In this document: piece by piece, positions 13,311 to 25,000 of the stretch
How the letters are laid out: each line of letters starts with the position of its first letter
Numbering within the stretch: the first letter of the stretch is position 1
Assembly (NCBI RefSeq): GCF_014805685.1
Contig: NC_060886.1
Location: forward strand, 12,717,608 to 12,781,607
Direction of reading: 5' to 3'
From: Silurus meridionalis
Lineage: Eukaryota > Chordata > Actinopteri > Siluriformes > Siluridae
DNA length: 64,000 nt
Position numbers and translations under genes: made by a program
Notes under the pieces: model-generated
What the model saw: the letters and a program-made list of their open reading frames with translations, nothing else
Databases searched by the model: none
What the model was told of the DNA's origin: nothing

Positions 13311-14060
13311 ATAACATACACAACAGTTTCATCAGAAATCAACTTCAAACTCTTTTTAGGTTCTCCTCTCATGATTTAATAAGTGTTGCTGTATAAAAGG
13401 CAGTTATTACTCTTTTAAATAAGACGAATAATTCATGGTTTTGTGCTTGATTCCAGAGACAAAACTGAATCTTGTGCTGAGGAAGCAGAAGTGAATCAGT
13501 GTTGAATAAGGCAAAATGTGTCTGTAAGGAACTTGTCTGCTCTCCACATCCAGAGTTGACTAAAATAATTGAGTTTATTTGCAGTCCAAGCTTGAACAAA
13601 GTTTTGTTTTAAGTATTCGGAATGCAGCGCACGTGCCATGCAACTTATTTATGAAATATTTCTTAAATTAATTTGTCATAAAAGGATTTTAATGTTTATA
13701 AATCTGATATTGTATGCTTTATTTTATAATTGTTTTCAAATTAAATCAGTTGAATTTATATTTCGCAATGGTACAAATGGTATATGTATTGTATTGTTAT
13801 CGGCAGTCAAGAAATCTGCTTTACTGGTTTTGAAAAAATAATCTTTAAAACTAATTTAAATTTTTAAACTAATTTTGATTTATTACTACAAAAATGTAAA
13901 TACAATTTCAAAATTAAGCATGATGATATATAAAATATAAATCTATACTAATTCATGTAGTGTGAAATTCTATGTAAAGCAACCTTTATATGTGACCTTA
14001 TATTTGTGGCAGAAGTATAATGTAACAATTAAATGTATTTATTCTTATTCTGTATTTATT
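13311..14060. other. AT-rich non-coding DNA
   Basis: Nothing recognised. Very AT-rich from about 13.6 kb onward, leading into the AAT array. Confidence 0.65.
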
Positions 14061-14063
14061 TTG

Positions 14064-14132
14064 TTATTATAATAATAATAATAATAATTATTATTATTAT
14101 TATTAATAATAATAATAATAATAATACTATTA

Positions 14133-14201
<69 letters not shown>

Positions 14202-14220
14202 GTGTTACTAGTATTATTAT
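14064..14220. repeat. Alternating (AAT)n/(ATT)n array
   Basis: Trinucleotide repeat that switches strand sense several times: AAT-type (about 14070-14088), ATT-type (to 14104), AAT-type (to 14126), then a long ATT block (14128-14201) with an interrupted tail. The poly-Ile, poly-Leu and poly-Asn frames across it are artefacts. Confidence 0.95.
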
Positions 14221-14531
14221 TCTGTGTTGCAGTAATACATGTGCAAAAAAAATTGGAACTGCTTTGTATTATATACAGCAGAAGATGGAATCTAGAAGAG
14301 AAAAAGAATAAAGGTCATGACAGTAAATGACCTGCCACTCAAGAAAGAGTGTAATTTAAAGCATCACTGTAAGACCAAAGAGAAGGAGGTAGGAGGTAGA
14401 TTTGGACTTGAAGTCAGTTATACAGTTTGAAAGAAATTATAGAGAACAATAGAGCTTAGTAACTAAAATAAATTACAGATGGTATGTTACAGATGTTTTG
14501 AGTAGTGAGTAAGATAAATAAAATAGTTAAA

Positions 14532-14612
<81 letters not shown>
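14532..14612. repeat. (AT)n-(TG)n microsatellite
   Basis: A short AT run followed by about 35 TG units with one TGCG interruption. Confidence 0.97.
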
Positions 14613-14613
<1 letters not shown>

Positions 14614-14819
14614 AAAATCACAAATTAAAAAGAAAAATGCATGCAAGATGCATGTGAAGTCCAAGACACAGTCACACCCCAATACACACTTGTGCTAATT
14701 TTCCCACTATGCTGCTTTCACTCTGTGGAGTCAGGCTGCTCGGGGTGTGCAGAGTGGAGAAAGGAGGGGTGTAAGAGAGGGGTGAGGGGGCAACAGTATC
14801 CAGAAGAAAATGTGCACAA

Positions 14820-14975
14820 AGCTGTGGTAATGAATATTCATCTGTGACGGCGGCTGGGGCCGTGGCATGTTCTTCTGGCTGAGAGGAGCGAGTGGGCCGG
14901 GGGTGGGGGAACATAAAAGCCCGTGGCCGATCCCATTACCCAATGCTGTGCAGGCTTAATGTGATTCAACCAGTA
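14820..14975. promoter_or_regulatory. CpG-containing island with palindrome and TATA-like motif
   Basis: A GC-rich island in AT-rich DNA. It starts with the 12-bp perfect palindrome ATGAATATTCAT (14830-14841), then several CpGs and a G-rich GC-box-like tract (14892-14909), followed at once by CATAAAAG (14912-14919). The order GC-box, then TATA-like word suggests a core promoter firing on the + strand near 14.94-14.95 kb. Alternatively it is an enhancer with chance motifs. No clear first exon with a coding start is visible downstream. Confidence 0.3.
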
Positions 14976-15213
14976 GTGTGTGTTCTGCCGGGACGCTCAG
15001 TTTTAATCCAAAGCTTTAAACGGCAGCCATACCACATTCTCACAGGCTAAAGTACACGTGAGCTGATCCCACACGTCTCAAACACAAACAGCTGATGTTA
15101 GAAATCCTTATTTGGGTAATTTTAGCATATATTATGTGACAGCTAAAAGGCTTTTTATGTCCGTGGAAATTTGTTGTATGATGAGAATATATGTCTCTGC
15201 ACCCTTTATTCTG

Positions 15214-15234
15214 TTTTTTTTTTTTTTTTTTTTT
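15214..15234. repeat. poly-T run
   Basis: 21 consecutive T, possibly the tail of a very old minus-strand retroposon, but no body is recognisable beside it. Confidence 0.8.
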
Positions 15235-17990
15235 AATTATTAATGATAAAATAGGGTGCAGCATAACTATCATAATGTTACTAATATGTACAAAAATGAA
15301 TGCAGTATATTAGATCTCTTTTCTCCTTTTAAGGAAAATTGGCTTGAAAATGATTAATAGATTAATTGCAAAGTCGTCTTTCCAATCTCTTTCTGTCTCA
15401 CCCATGTGAGTACATGTGCTCTTAGATGGCTGTTCAAGCAAGCTTTGGCATATTTACTCAGTGACTCTCTGGGCTGCACAACCCATTACTGCATTTGACT
15501 GTCTATTTTTGGTGTGTAGACATATATCTCCTCTCATTTACTCAAATTTCTGTAGTGCCAAATGAATATTTTTGACTTTGAGCAGCATACTTTATAAGAA
15601 CAATCGATCTGATCACCAGACACACAGTGTATGTCTGCACACAGATTGCATGTAATGTTATTCAGCTGTATTAGTTTTATAATTGTTTGTGAAACTCTAG
15701 CCACAGTACAGACGGCTTCAGAACTGCTGGGGACTTTTTTTTGACAGTCCCTCACTGAACATTGTAAGAGGCTTTGGCTTGTTTGAGTTACATTGATTTT
15801 CTGAGTGCACTCAAATGACCTTTATTACTGCTCTCTCTGTATGACATGTAGCTTTGGACTGGTAATCCACAGTGAGAGGTGATATAGTGTCAGCCTGTAG
15901 ATCCAGAAGAGGGCATGGTATTAAAACATAACACTGTTGAACAGGGCTACAGCTAAAGCCACACATATGTATATAAAAAGACAGGCAAAAAATTGGAACA
16001 GGAAAATTAAAGCGCCTTTGTGAGGTGTGCTGCTGCAAGCATTTAGGCAAACACAATTTTAAGCTTATCGTGGCAAGCACTCTTTCCCAATCATCCCTAA
16101 CAGCACCTCGCCTCTCGCTCACTCCAATCCGGATCATTTTCAAATGCAAATAGCAGCACTTCACAGTAATCTCACCCAACACAGAGGCGAATCTATTTGC
16201 ATTCGTAAGTTGGACGCTACTGCAATAAGTCTTAAACACACTATCAGCATAAAGTAGGTAGAAAAATGTACTTTGTTAAATTTGGCAAAAGCATTGATGA
16301 ATAATTAATTTACTATTATTGAAAAATGTAATGGCATTGTTACTGATCATTTTCCTATGTGGATTTAACAATTTATATATAATGTAATTGTCCAGGTCCT
16401 ACCTGCATTCCCTTGCAGAACTGTCACACGGATGTCATGTTTTTTACACACATGTAATGGACTCCTCATAACTAGCGTGTGTGTTTGTTTTAATTTAGAT
16501 TTTTACATGTGATTTATTTATTTTTATGTTTTTAATTTTTCATGCAACTAATTAAATTTCACATCTGCTTACATATCGTTCATGCTAAATGCACCTTCAT
16601 ATGTTATAAACTGCCACTATGCCACCATGTCAGAGGGCAACAACTTGGATAAGAGTGAAAACTACATAAGGCTCACAGAGGCCCATGAAATGTCATCATT
16701 CCCACCAAAAAGGGGGAGCCTGCATATATTCAATGACTCTTAAAGTGAAGTCTTTAAAAGATATACCACTTAGTGGATTATTCCTGATAACACTGAGGTT
16801 GACAGTGTATTATGGACAGTAAACAGTTTTCAGGCTGTATACTAAAGCAAACACCAATTGTTACCTTCAGTTAATTATGGACAGTAACACCAATTAAATT
16901 TTTTCTGCCTTTCCCTTTTTACCACTATGACTTTTTTTTTTTATTTCTGAAAGACAAAGCAAAAATCTTACTAAATTATGTTTATTGTCAAGTATTCGTT
17001 CTTTTAAAGGATTCTACCAATACAGAAGTTAGATCAGAAATACAAGCACTGCTTGTAGTTGCACTCTAAAACTGTATATAACAGCTAAAGGACAAGGCTC
17101 ATAGCACACTGAGTGAGCATTTACTCTGGCTGATGATAAAGCCAGATGGATTATGATACAGAGCCAACCATCTTTAGGGAGAACGCCAGTGGTTTCACAC
17201 TTGGGGAGAGAAAGAGAGCGTGTAAGTGTGACAGGATAAATTCATCAACCCGCTAATGTGTGCGTTTGCGTGTTCCAGGATGCTGGAACATCATCAAGCA
17301 CATTCTTAAAAGTATATTGCATTATGGCTTCATGTCTTTTGAGGTGAAATGATCATCAATCAAACCCAATATCGAGTATGAGAACATTTTAGCAGGTGAA
17401 AGTCTCCTTTTTATAGTCAAAAGTACAGCAGACCAAATGAGAGCTGAAAAATGAGAGAAATAAGTAGTAAAATGCCTTGTTGCTTTGCTCATGTAGGAGT
17501 TAGCACCTCATTAGCAAGTACAAGTCTTGTGGGGGCGAAAGTGATGGAGAGGAAGAGATGGAGAATGAAAAGAAAGGAGGTGGAGTGAAGGGATTCAGGA
17601 ATTGTAGCCTCTTGTGGGAGAAAAGATGCTGTTTGCTGCAATTGATTGGCTTATTTGTAGCCTACTTTAGGAGGCTTTTGAAACTTAAAACATTTTCCTA
17701 TTGTTAAAAACATGCATAAAAAAGATTCCAACACATTATATACCAGTGCTAATATATGGTCAGATCCAAAAGGTAGTTACTTAAGATATAATCATTTGGG
17801 AATATGAGCAAATGTTAATGTGTGCCTAGAGTGCTGACAGCACTGCTGCCACATCTAAAATGGAAAGACTTTGAAGCAAAGTGTTGTTATGCCCTATACC
17901 TTGGTACTGGAATACTAATGTCCATACAGAGTTTGAAGCAGTAAGGCTGAGCTGTGCTCAGAGCTGGGTGTGTTATCAATGTTCTAAGAA
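15235..17990. other. Non-coding DNA; one chance-length open frame
   Basis: A 142-codon minus-strand open frame spans 15811-16239. It is the longest ATG frame in the window, but its translation shows no domain or signal peptide. A frame this long is expected about once by chance in 64 kb of such DNA. The rest is AT-rich with a few complex patches (17.1-17.3 kb). Confidence 0.6.
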
Positions 17991-18240
17991 GGTCGTCATT
18001 TGAAAAAGAGCCCTCTGCATTAGCATTCATAATTGCCTACATGACGTACTTGACATGGTTCGTTTACCAGAGAGTGTGGAAACAAGCTGGCAGGAATATG
18101 TTCTTTAATTAAGAATATGACTAAAGAACACGTCCCCCATGACCGCTAATGGAAATGTTTGTTAATTCAGTTATCTGGGCATGAAATTCCTTTGGCTGTG
18201 ACTGGCAGAATAAGGTCATTTGTCATATAAAATAACACAA
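17991..18240. promoter_or_regulatory. Conserved-element-like block
   Basis: Complex sequence with TAATTAAG, TCATAATTGCC, TTGTTAATTC and CTAATGG words, and no simple repeat. It lies just upstream of the candidate exons at 18.35 kb. Regulatory role is inferred from texture only. Confidence 0.2.
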
Positions 18241-18353
18241 ATCTTCCAATCAATCCATAGAGATTAACAAAAGGTGTATTAGGTTTTATATTCATTCAGT
18301 AAATGTAATCTTTTTTTTTTAACATCAAAAGCTAAATTTCTTTTCTCCAACAG

Positions 18354-18398
18354 ATTGAAGACTCTAAAGCAATAGAAGAAAGAAATGCAGCTGTTCAA
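18354..18398 (+). CDS. Candidate 45-nt internal coding exon
   Basis: A pyrimidine tract plus CAG acceptor (TTTCTTTTCTCCAACAG, ending 18353) and a good donor (CAA|GTATGTG, GT at 18399-18400) bracket exactly 15 codons. Only one of the three + frames is open; it reads IEDSKAIEERNAAVQ, charged and helix-prone, coiled-coil-like. The exon is phase 0 at both ends. The next acceptor, 290 nt downstream, opens a second segment in a compatible phase. I do not recognise the protein. A chance match is a real possibility because the exon is so short. Confidence 0.3.
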
Positions 18399-18688
18399 GT
18401 ATGTGTTTTTTAATCAAAGCATGATCAAATACATAGGTGTATCTGACTGTGAATAATATATTAATGCTCTTACAAAGGCATTGCCACAGGCTATGTGTAG
18501 TGAAGGAAGCACTGAGGGATTCATCAATGTCCTCCGGTTTTCATATACTTTTTTGCTGAGTCCACAGAGTGAAGGAAAGTACACAGTTCACTGTGAAGTT
18601 ATAGAACTCATCTTGGATGATACAGAGACAGGCAAAAGGCACTAAAAGAAGTTATGCGGCATACCCATGTATTTTCTTTTTCTTACAG

Positions 18689-18745
18689 AGGGACCTAGAA
18701 AATTGTGAAATTGAACATATGAACTTTTTTCCAATTTCTAAATAA
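18689..18745 (+). CDS. Candidate terminal coding exon
   Basis: A strong acceptor (TATTTTCTTTTTCTTACAG, ending 18688) is followed in phase 0 by 18 codons, RDLENCEIEHMNFFPISK, and a TAA stop at 18743-18745. With the 45-nt candidate exon upstream and a 290-nt intron, this would form the C-terminus of a + strand gene whose earlier exons lie further 5' or outside the window. No nearby AATAAA is obvious; an ATTAAA occurs near 18999. The protein is not recognised. It is supported by splice grammar only. Confidence 0.28.
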   Translation, partial: RDLENCEIEHMNFFPISK

Positions 18746-19705
18746 TCCAGTTTATAACAAATCCCTGAATTTTCAATGCGCTTTCCGAGCCACAGAGTAA
18801 TGTATTAAGTGTTGTTTGATAATGCTGTATTCAGCGTTGGTCTCTTAAGGTTATTTATGTGCGAAAAGTTCTTATTCGGACTCAAGTGCAATTCACACCT
18901 CTAAGGTTGTGAGATTTGAGTCGCACTCTCAGGTCAGGAATTATTCAATTGCATCCACTTTTAAACAGATGCACCTTGTTTTAATTGTAAAAGGAAATTC
19001 ATTAAAAAGACAATGCATAAAGATAAAAGATATGTATTTTCCTCATTGCTATCAAATGTAGTACAAAAACAAAAGACAATTTCAATATTCAGACAAATAC
19101 AACAGATATTATACAGTATGAATATATATTAATATGTTAGTATATTTATGTTTCCCCAAACTGCCATTTCACAATATTTTGTCTTTTCGCATTGTTCCAA
19201 AAGTCTTTTTGGGTGTTTTATTGGACCTCAAATTGTCAGACCTTTTTGTCCTAACTGATATCATGCACAATCAACATTGCCTACAGCTGAGACTAACTGC
19301 TGTTTAAACTCTGCCCAAGGTATACAAATCTGTCTACATTTATGTCCGTGGTTGACCTTAAGTGTTGCCCATTGTTCCTTGACTATGCATAAAAGTGCTC
19401 ATAGAAAGTTTGCTAAGAGTGTGGGTTTCCTAAAATTAACTGGAAGACGATGTCAACAGCAGTTAAAGTACCAATTCTTACACATTACAGTCTCTGTAGT
19501 TGGAAAGCTGCATTGATCTTTTAGCAATCAACCCACTGTTAATTAGTAATTCCCTGTTCTTAGTAAGGCTTTACATTTTTTTGGCAGTATTGATAGGGTT
19601 TGGAGGTTACATTTTCTTAGGAGAGAAGCAGAACACAAGGCTTAAATCACTGTGATTGTTTTTGTTATTTTAATTATTTTTCTCTTACGCAGTTATCTGC
19701 TTATG
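18746..19705. other. Non-coding DNA (possible 3'UTR, then spacer)
   Basis: If the candidate terminal exon is real, the first few hundred bases would be 3'UTR, with a variant polyadenylation signal ATTAAA near 18999. Otherwise AT-rich spacer with nothing recognised. Confidence 0.4.
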
Positions 19706-19713
19706 CTTAATAC

Positions 19714-20417
19714 CACTGGTGGACAGTAAAAAAGTAAATGTAATTTGTTACTGCACTTAAGTAGCTTTTTCACATATCTGTACTTTACTGTAGTATTTCC
19801 ATTTGGGGACACACTTACTTTAACTTCACTACATTTTAAAGTCAAATATCATACTTTTTACTTAATTACATTTTGTGAAATCAGTCGTTCATTTGTATTT
19901 ATTTAGTGGATAAAAACCAATCAGGGTAGAGCACGCACTCTGTTTTAAACTTGGTCTGATTGCCACTTGGTGGTGTCTACTTAGCATGAAAATACAGTTC
20001 AGTGTCAATTCAACAGCAAGCAGAACATTTTGAGAGAAATAAATGAGAGAAGAAACTCCTGTCTAACTTGCCACTGCACCCGTGACCTTATTTGCGAGAT
20101 TTATTTATTTTTGTATTTTTTTTATGGGCTCATCATAATTGTAATAGATATCAATCAGTGTTGGAGTAATTAATATCATTTTATTAATAGATTGGTGTAC
20201 TAAAAGTAACATTAGAGACTTTTCACATAAACTGAGTTGATTGAGCAAAAATCATAATAGGAACATTATAGCTACAATAAATCATAGTACTTTGGATAAT
20301 TAAGTACATTTTACTCAAGTAAAAGTGTAAAAGGAGCACTTTTACTGGAGTAATATTTTACTTACAGTTTCTTTACTTTAACTTAACTACATGATTTGTG
20401 TACATCCTCCACCACCG
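19714..20417. mobile_element. Non-autonomous hAT-like DNA transposon (704 bp)
   Basis: The left end CACTGGTGGA (19714-19723) and right end TCCACCACCG (20408-20417) are near-perfect inverted repeats, both one step from CAGTGGTGGA. The ends are flanked by an 8-bp direct repeat, CTTAATAC at 19706-19713 and TTTAATAC at 20418-20425 (7 of 8). The subterminal words (AAGTA, TTTACT, ACTTAAGTA, TTTACTTGAGTA-like) are typical of a very common fish repeat. An 8-bp duplication with CAG-type ends is the hallmark of hAT elements. There is no transposase frame inside, so it needed another element for movement, and it is clearly diverged. Confidence 0.75.
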
Positions 20418-20425
20418 TTTAATAC

Positions 20426-21599
20426 TATTATACATACTTTATGACTGAAATAATCAAAACATTACCTTCAGTTCTTAAGTGAGATTACTATTTTACTCTC
20501 TATACACTTTTTTCTCTCTAAGTTGTAGGAAACAACCCTGATAGCTAGATTCACAATTTGAGTAACTGGTTCGGTTTGGAAACAGACAGGCAGAGTAAGA
20601 GTCTGAATGCTGTCTGATGCAGTCGTGCATGGCAGGATGTGAATGACTTCTGTCAGAAAAAAATAGCTCTTACTGTCCCTCCATCCACGTTTCATCACCC
20701 TCATAACACTGATACAGCTTGTGATCATCTCTCTCATCACTTCTGCTGCGTCAGCAGCATTCAAACACTGACTACACCCAAATGTGTGACCACTTCAGGA
20801 TGTGTGAATCATATGACTTTATAAAGTGATTGCAAATGATTGAAATAAAAAGGAAGCCAGTTTAAAGTAGCACAAAATATTTGGCAAAAAATGTTGTCAG
20901 ACACTGTTTGTTTTCTCACGCAATGTGCAATATAAGCTCAGAAAATAATACATGTAATACATGCAGGTGGGTGTAGATAAACATAGTTTGTTAATAGTTA
21001 TGCATGTAATAACTGTAAGGATGAATCATAGCATGTTCTATGAAATTGTCCCACAGTAGATTATTATTCTGCAATATCATGATCTGAAGGATGCTATTTC
21101 CCTAATACCATACCACAATTGAACAACATCACAGAACGATAGATCCCATGTAAACAAATGTTAAATAAGTGTCTCCTTGCAGAAATCTTCACGTTTTAAA
21201 CCTTTGTATTATTAGACTTGAATGTCCACAAGTCCATGTGATGAGCCTTTGCTATAGAAATGATATTGTACTGAAAGAAAAAACAACTTAAAAAAAAAGT
21301 ATCATTTAAAATATTATTGAATAACAATTATTAGACTCTTTTGTTGGAAATAACACATCTCAACATATTTTCTTTGGTATAGTTTTATATGTCTTGATAT
21401 TTCCTTTAAAATCTTTATAATAGTAGTACTAAATATGATGATAATAACAATAATTACTATTATTGTTATTATTATTTTCTTAGACCTTTAATCTCATATA
21501 AATGTATTATTTTTACAGTGTATTCATTGTATTTTGTAAGAAATATATTTTCAACATATTGCAGATATGTTCAATATAAAGCATCTCTATGCAATTTCT
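20426..21599. other. AT-rich non-coding DNA
   Basis: Contains short TTA/ATT runs near 21.43-21.48 kb. A 98-codon minus-strand frame at 20.47-20.76 kb shows no domain. Nothing else recognised. Confidence 0.6.
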
Positions 21600-21960
21600 T
21601 TGTTTCCGTTGCCATTTCCTATTATTGAGCCCTGGTTTCCTTTGCACGCTTATCCAGTGCTAGTGCTGCAATTGCTTTTTGAATGAAATAGAACAAGTTT
21701 TCGTCCACGTTTAATTGAAACGTGAACTACACAGCGGTTCACTGCAACAGCTGTGATTTCTCTCGCTGATGATAAAGGCTGCCGCTATTTGTCTGGCTAT
21801 CAGTTTGGTCATGTGTGTAATTGCCTTTTACTATTCTCTGGCCACAAAATGTATGAGAGTGATGCATGAGAAAGAAGCAGCACCAATTCAACGGAGTGCT
21901 GACCAAATCTGCGTAGGTAATGGCCATTAAAAATACATTTATGCTAAAATGTTTCAAATA
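21600..21960. promoter_or_regulatory. Conserved-element-like block
   Basis: Complex, non-repetitive sequence with an inverted repeat ACGTTT-AATTG-AAACGT at 21707-21723 and several CpGs in an AT-rich setting. It is island-like. Regulatory role is inferred, not shown. Confidence 0.25.
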
Positions 21961-22520
21961 GTTCCATCCCATAATTATGTTTTTTAGGCAGATGAATTTT
22001 TTTAGGAAAACTTTAAAAAATTAAACGGATCTGTATAAATAACCTAAAGAAAACAAAAGCAGGCCACTAGGTATAGTGCCATATGCCTGGTTGGTATTGG
22101 TTTGTTTAACTGTGTACCTGAACTTCACTCTCAAGAGAATTCCTTGACACCTTGACCATACTCTAGTACATACACTCTGATCTATGATCCTCATGGACCC
22201 TCCTGTCAGCTTCCTCTTGGACAAATCTTATATATGACCTATGAAATTTCACCTTGAACATAGACAAATACTGAAGCTTGACCTCTGCCATGACCCTTGA
22301 TCCTTTCTAGCTTTTTCCAGTGGAATTAGATGTGTATGGGAGAAAAATCAACAGGACGCTACGCCAACTGGTGAACTTCAATCCAAATCAGTACTGACAA
22401 TGTTACCCATTTCCAGCCTCTGGCTCTCTGTTTGCCCATTGGGTGGTTATCAGTGTGGGTTAAAACGAGTCAATAATGTTTCACAAGGGCAAGATATCCC
22501 CCAGAGTGCAACGCGTTTTC
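21961..22520. other. Non-coding DNA
   Basis: Nothing recognised. A run of similar 'TGACCT/TTGACC' words (about 22.14-22.31 kb) hints at an old imperfect tandem repeat. Confidence 0.5.
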
Positions 22521-22527
22521 TGAAGTA

Positions 22528-22630
22528 AGAGTGAGAGACAGACAGAGAGAGAGAGAGAGCAAAAGAGAGAAAGAGAGCATGCACACATTGAACAAAATAG
22601 AGGGATAGTTATAAAGAGGGAGAGAGATTT
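22528..22630. repeat. Imperfect (GA)n tract
   Basis: Purine-rich GAGA/CAGA repeats with interruptions. Confidence 0.85.
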
Positions 22631-23004
22631 TTTCTAAAAGCACCATTGGTAGCTTACTGCTTTATCATATTGATCTTGTTGCCAAACACACACATGCACA
22701 AAGTGGAGAGCAAATTCTCAGACCACACACAGCTCAACAGCCCAAGCAATGAATGTGTAGGTGTTTGGCATTTAAGTATGAAAAAAACATACAAAATGCA
22801 TTTTGTTTAAGTAAAACATTCAACAGCATGATGTGATTATTGGGGCAACAGAAGAAGCTGATTATTGTTCTTTTTAGATTGTTTTATTCTTCTGATGCCA
22901 CAGTTTGGCAACAATCAAATTGTTTTCGTTATTTAGAAATCGCATGCCATACTTTCTGTTAAAAGGTAATACTTATATTTACTATTGTGGAACATCCACA
23001 AAAC
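22631..23004. other. Non-coding DNA
   Basis: No recognisable features. Confidence 0.6.
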
Positions 23005-23086
23005 AAGGCAAGGCAAGTCAAGTCAAGTCAAGTTTATTTCTATAGCGCTTTTCACAACAGACATTGTCTCAAAGCAGCTTTACAAC
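23005..23086 (+). repeat. Teleost interspersed repeat ('CAAGTCAAG…TATAGCGCTTTT…')
   Basis: CAAGT units followed by TTTATTTCTATAGCGCTTTT, then ACAACAGACATTGTCTC and AAAGCAGCTTTACA. This is a highly characteristic interspersed sequence seen many times in otophysan fish genomes. The body is short, so this is a fragment or a terminal piece. Family class not assigned. Confidence 0.75.
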
Positions 23087-24161
23087 TTATATTAATGAGA
23101 AACTGGTTAAACATCTTTCTATGCTACCAAACTCACCAGTTGATGCTGGAGAATACTTTAATAAATGTTAAAAACAGTGGGCTCCCTCATATGAACATTC
23201 ATAAACTTAAAAATAAAATATTTAGTTTTTTAATCTAGTTAATATATGAATAAGTTTTTTTATTTGGAGATGCACATTGAGTTTAACACACGACTTGCCT
23301 CTTGCAAACTGTAAGAGTCATGTTGCTATTGAAAATAAAGTGTAGATTAATTAGTAATAATCATTTATTAAAATACACTGATCAATTGGTTGGCTTCCAA
23401 TTATAAGTGTATTAAAAACCAAGGTTTATATTTAAACAGAATTTAAATGTCATTTAGTGATGGCTGTCACATAGCAGATATAGTTTTAGTTGTAATTCCT
23501 GCATGCTGGATGAGTGTGGAGTGGTTGGCTCAGGAGCAGAGGCTAGAGCATTAGTGAGAGGAGCAGGGAGCAGGAGAGCAGCAGCAGTGAAATATTTATA
23601 AAGGTTTGACTTGCTTGTTTCCCTCAGGAACAGCACATGCATGCTGGAGATAGCTGCAAGCCATACAGAGCAGCAGGTCAGGTTCTGAGCTTTGCACATC
23701 ATAGAGAAGTAGAACATGTCAATGAGTCAGTGAGGGAGGAGGAGGGTACAGGGAAAGTGCACTTGGAGGCATATTGGGGCTTTGGAGATTTATAGATTTT
23801 TTTTTTTCCCACAATTTTCTTTCTTCTTATTGTTGTTTTTGACAGATACCTTTCCTGTTTGTTTTCTTCTGTTCAGATCAAAAAGTGTCTGTGTGATATT
23901 GAATCTGACAGATACCTGTATACATATCAAACTAAATTTAGTCCTGTGGTTTTGACATCTTTCGTGTGAGATTGAAACAGATTAAATTTTTATTTTAGTA
24001 ACAACAGGTTTTGCATTATGTTTAATTGTATGTAAACAGACAACTAGTAGGTACAAAAGCCCTGAGGTCAGTATAAGGTTGTGAATAATTGCAATGAAGA
24101 CAGCACGTTATTTTCAGAGACAGTTCCAAATTTACTGCCTGATTATTACAGCACATACACA

Positions 24162-24165
<4 letters not shown>
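23087..24165. other. Non-coding DNA
   Basis: A minus-strand 87-codon open frame at 23.45-23.72 kb falls in a GC-richer, GCAG-rich stretch and has no recognisable domain. An acceptor-like tract at 23.86-23.88 kb opens about 30 codons but has no good donor. Nothing else seen. Confidence 0.55.

Positions 24166-24238
<73 letters not shown>
24166..24238. repeat. (AT)n microsatellite
   Basis: About 36 uninterrupted AT units, followed by TTTATTTAT. Confidence 0.97.
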
Positions 24239-24241
<3 letters not shown>

Positions 24242-24419
24242 TTATTTATAAAAATGTATATATTTAATTGGAGATTAATTGATTTAACCTTACAGCGGAG
24301 AACTAAGCAGATTTAAAATCCCTTGCACAAGCACATTTTTATCTTACTATTTTGTCTATCTGTGAACATCACCCCAATCACGTCCAGACTTGATCAATAG
24401 GTCATCAGACAGAGGTCAA

Positions 24420-24790
24420 GGTCATTGGTCAACACTAGTCTGATCGGGAGAGTTTGTTCAGATATGGGGATTAGGCTGTGTTTGGGGGCATTTGGTGCAG
24501 AGAAAAATGGCGATCACTGATTCAGGAGCCCGCAGGAATGTGGGGCCCCATCCTCCCATCCATAAGCTTTTTCTTAAACAGATCATTTATTCTGTCTCAT
24601 ATGGCAGAGAAGGAAAATTATCGATCAGGACACTGTTTCACGCTAGCCTCTGAGAAGCTGCCACCTGAGCCTGAAGAAGGAATAGCTGCTGACAGAAAAG
24701 GGCCAGACAAAATAGGAGCTCTTAGAGGATTTCACGTTTTATGAATTTCTTTTTATTGGGGATTTTACTGCAAACAGTGTCAAGAGCTAG
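24420..24790. promoter_or_regulatory. Conserved-element-like block
   Basis: A complex, GC-richer stretch that leaves an 88-codon + frame open (24478-24744). The frame begins with CysArgGlu-type low-complexity content and has no domain or splice context. It is better read as an island of non-coding sequence, possibly an enhancer. Confidence 0.25.
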
Positions 24791-25000
24791 CGGGTTCAAA
24801 CGAGACGTGGGTGATTTGGTGGAATAAGATTTAATCCCCACATTACTGCTGCAGTTGTGCAGTTAGAATGGTGGCTTTTGAGGCAAGACAGGAAAGTCTA
24901 ACAGAGTTTGCTCAGGTACCTTTTGAAAGGAGTTCTTCAGCTTCATCAAAGCCTCCACTGAAGCAGCATGCAGCCCTTTTCCATTCTTCTTGTTTTAGAA
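24791..25000. other. Non-coding DNA
   Basis: No recognisable feature. Confidence 0.5.

Noticed and set aside
14033..14330. Poly-Ile/poly-Leu open frames
   Set aside because: Simple translation of the AAT/ATT microsatellite.
14333..14390. Possible minus-strand exon with good acceptor near 14.37 kb
   Set aside because: The only donor in range (GTCATT) is poor.
15811..16239. 142-codon open frame on the minus strand
   Set aside because: No domain, signal peptide or coding texture, and the length is about what chance gives once in a window this size.
23864..23970. Acceptor-like tract with about 30 open codons
   Set aside because: No good donor before the stop; the peptide is not recognisable.
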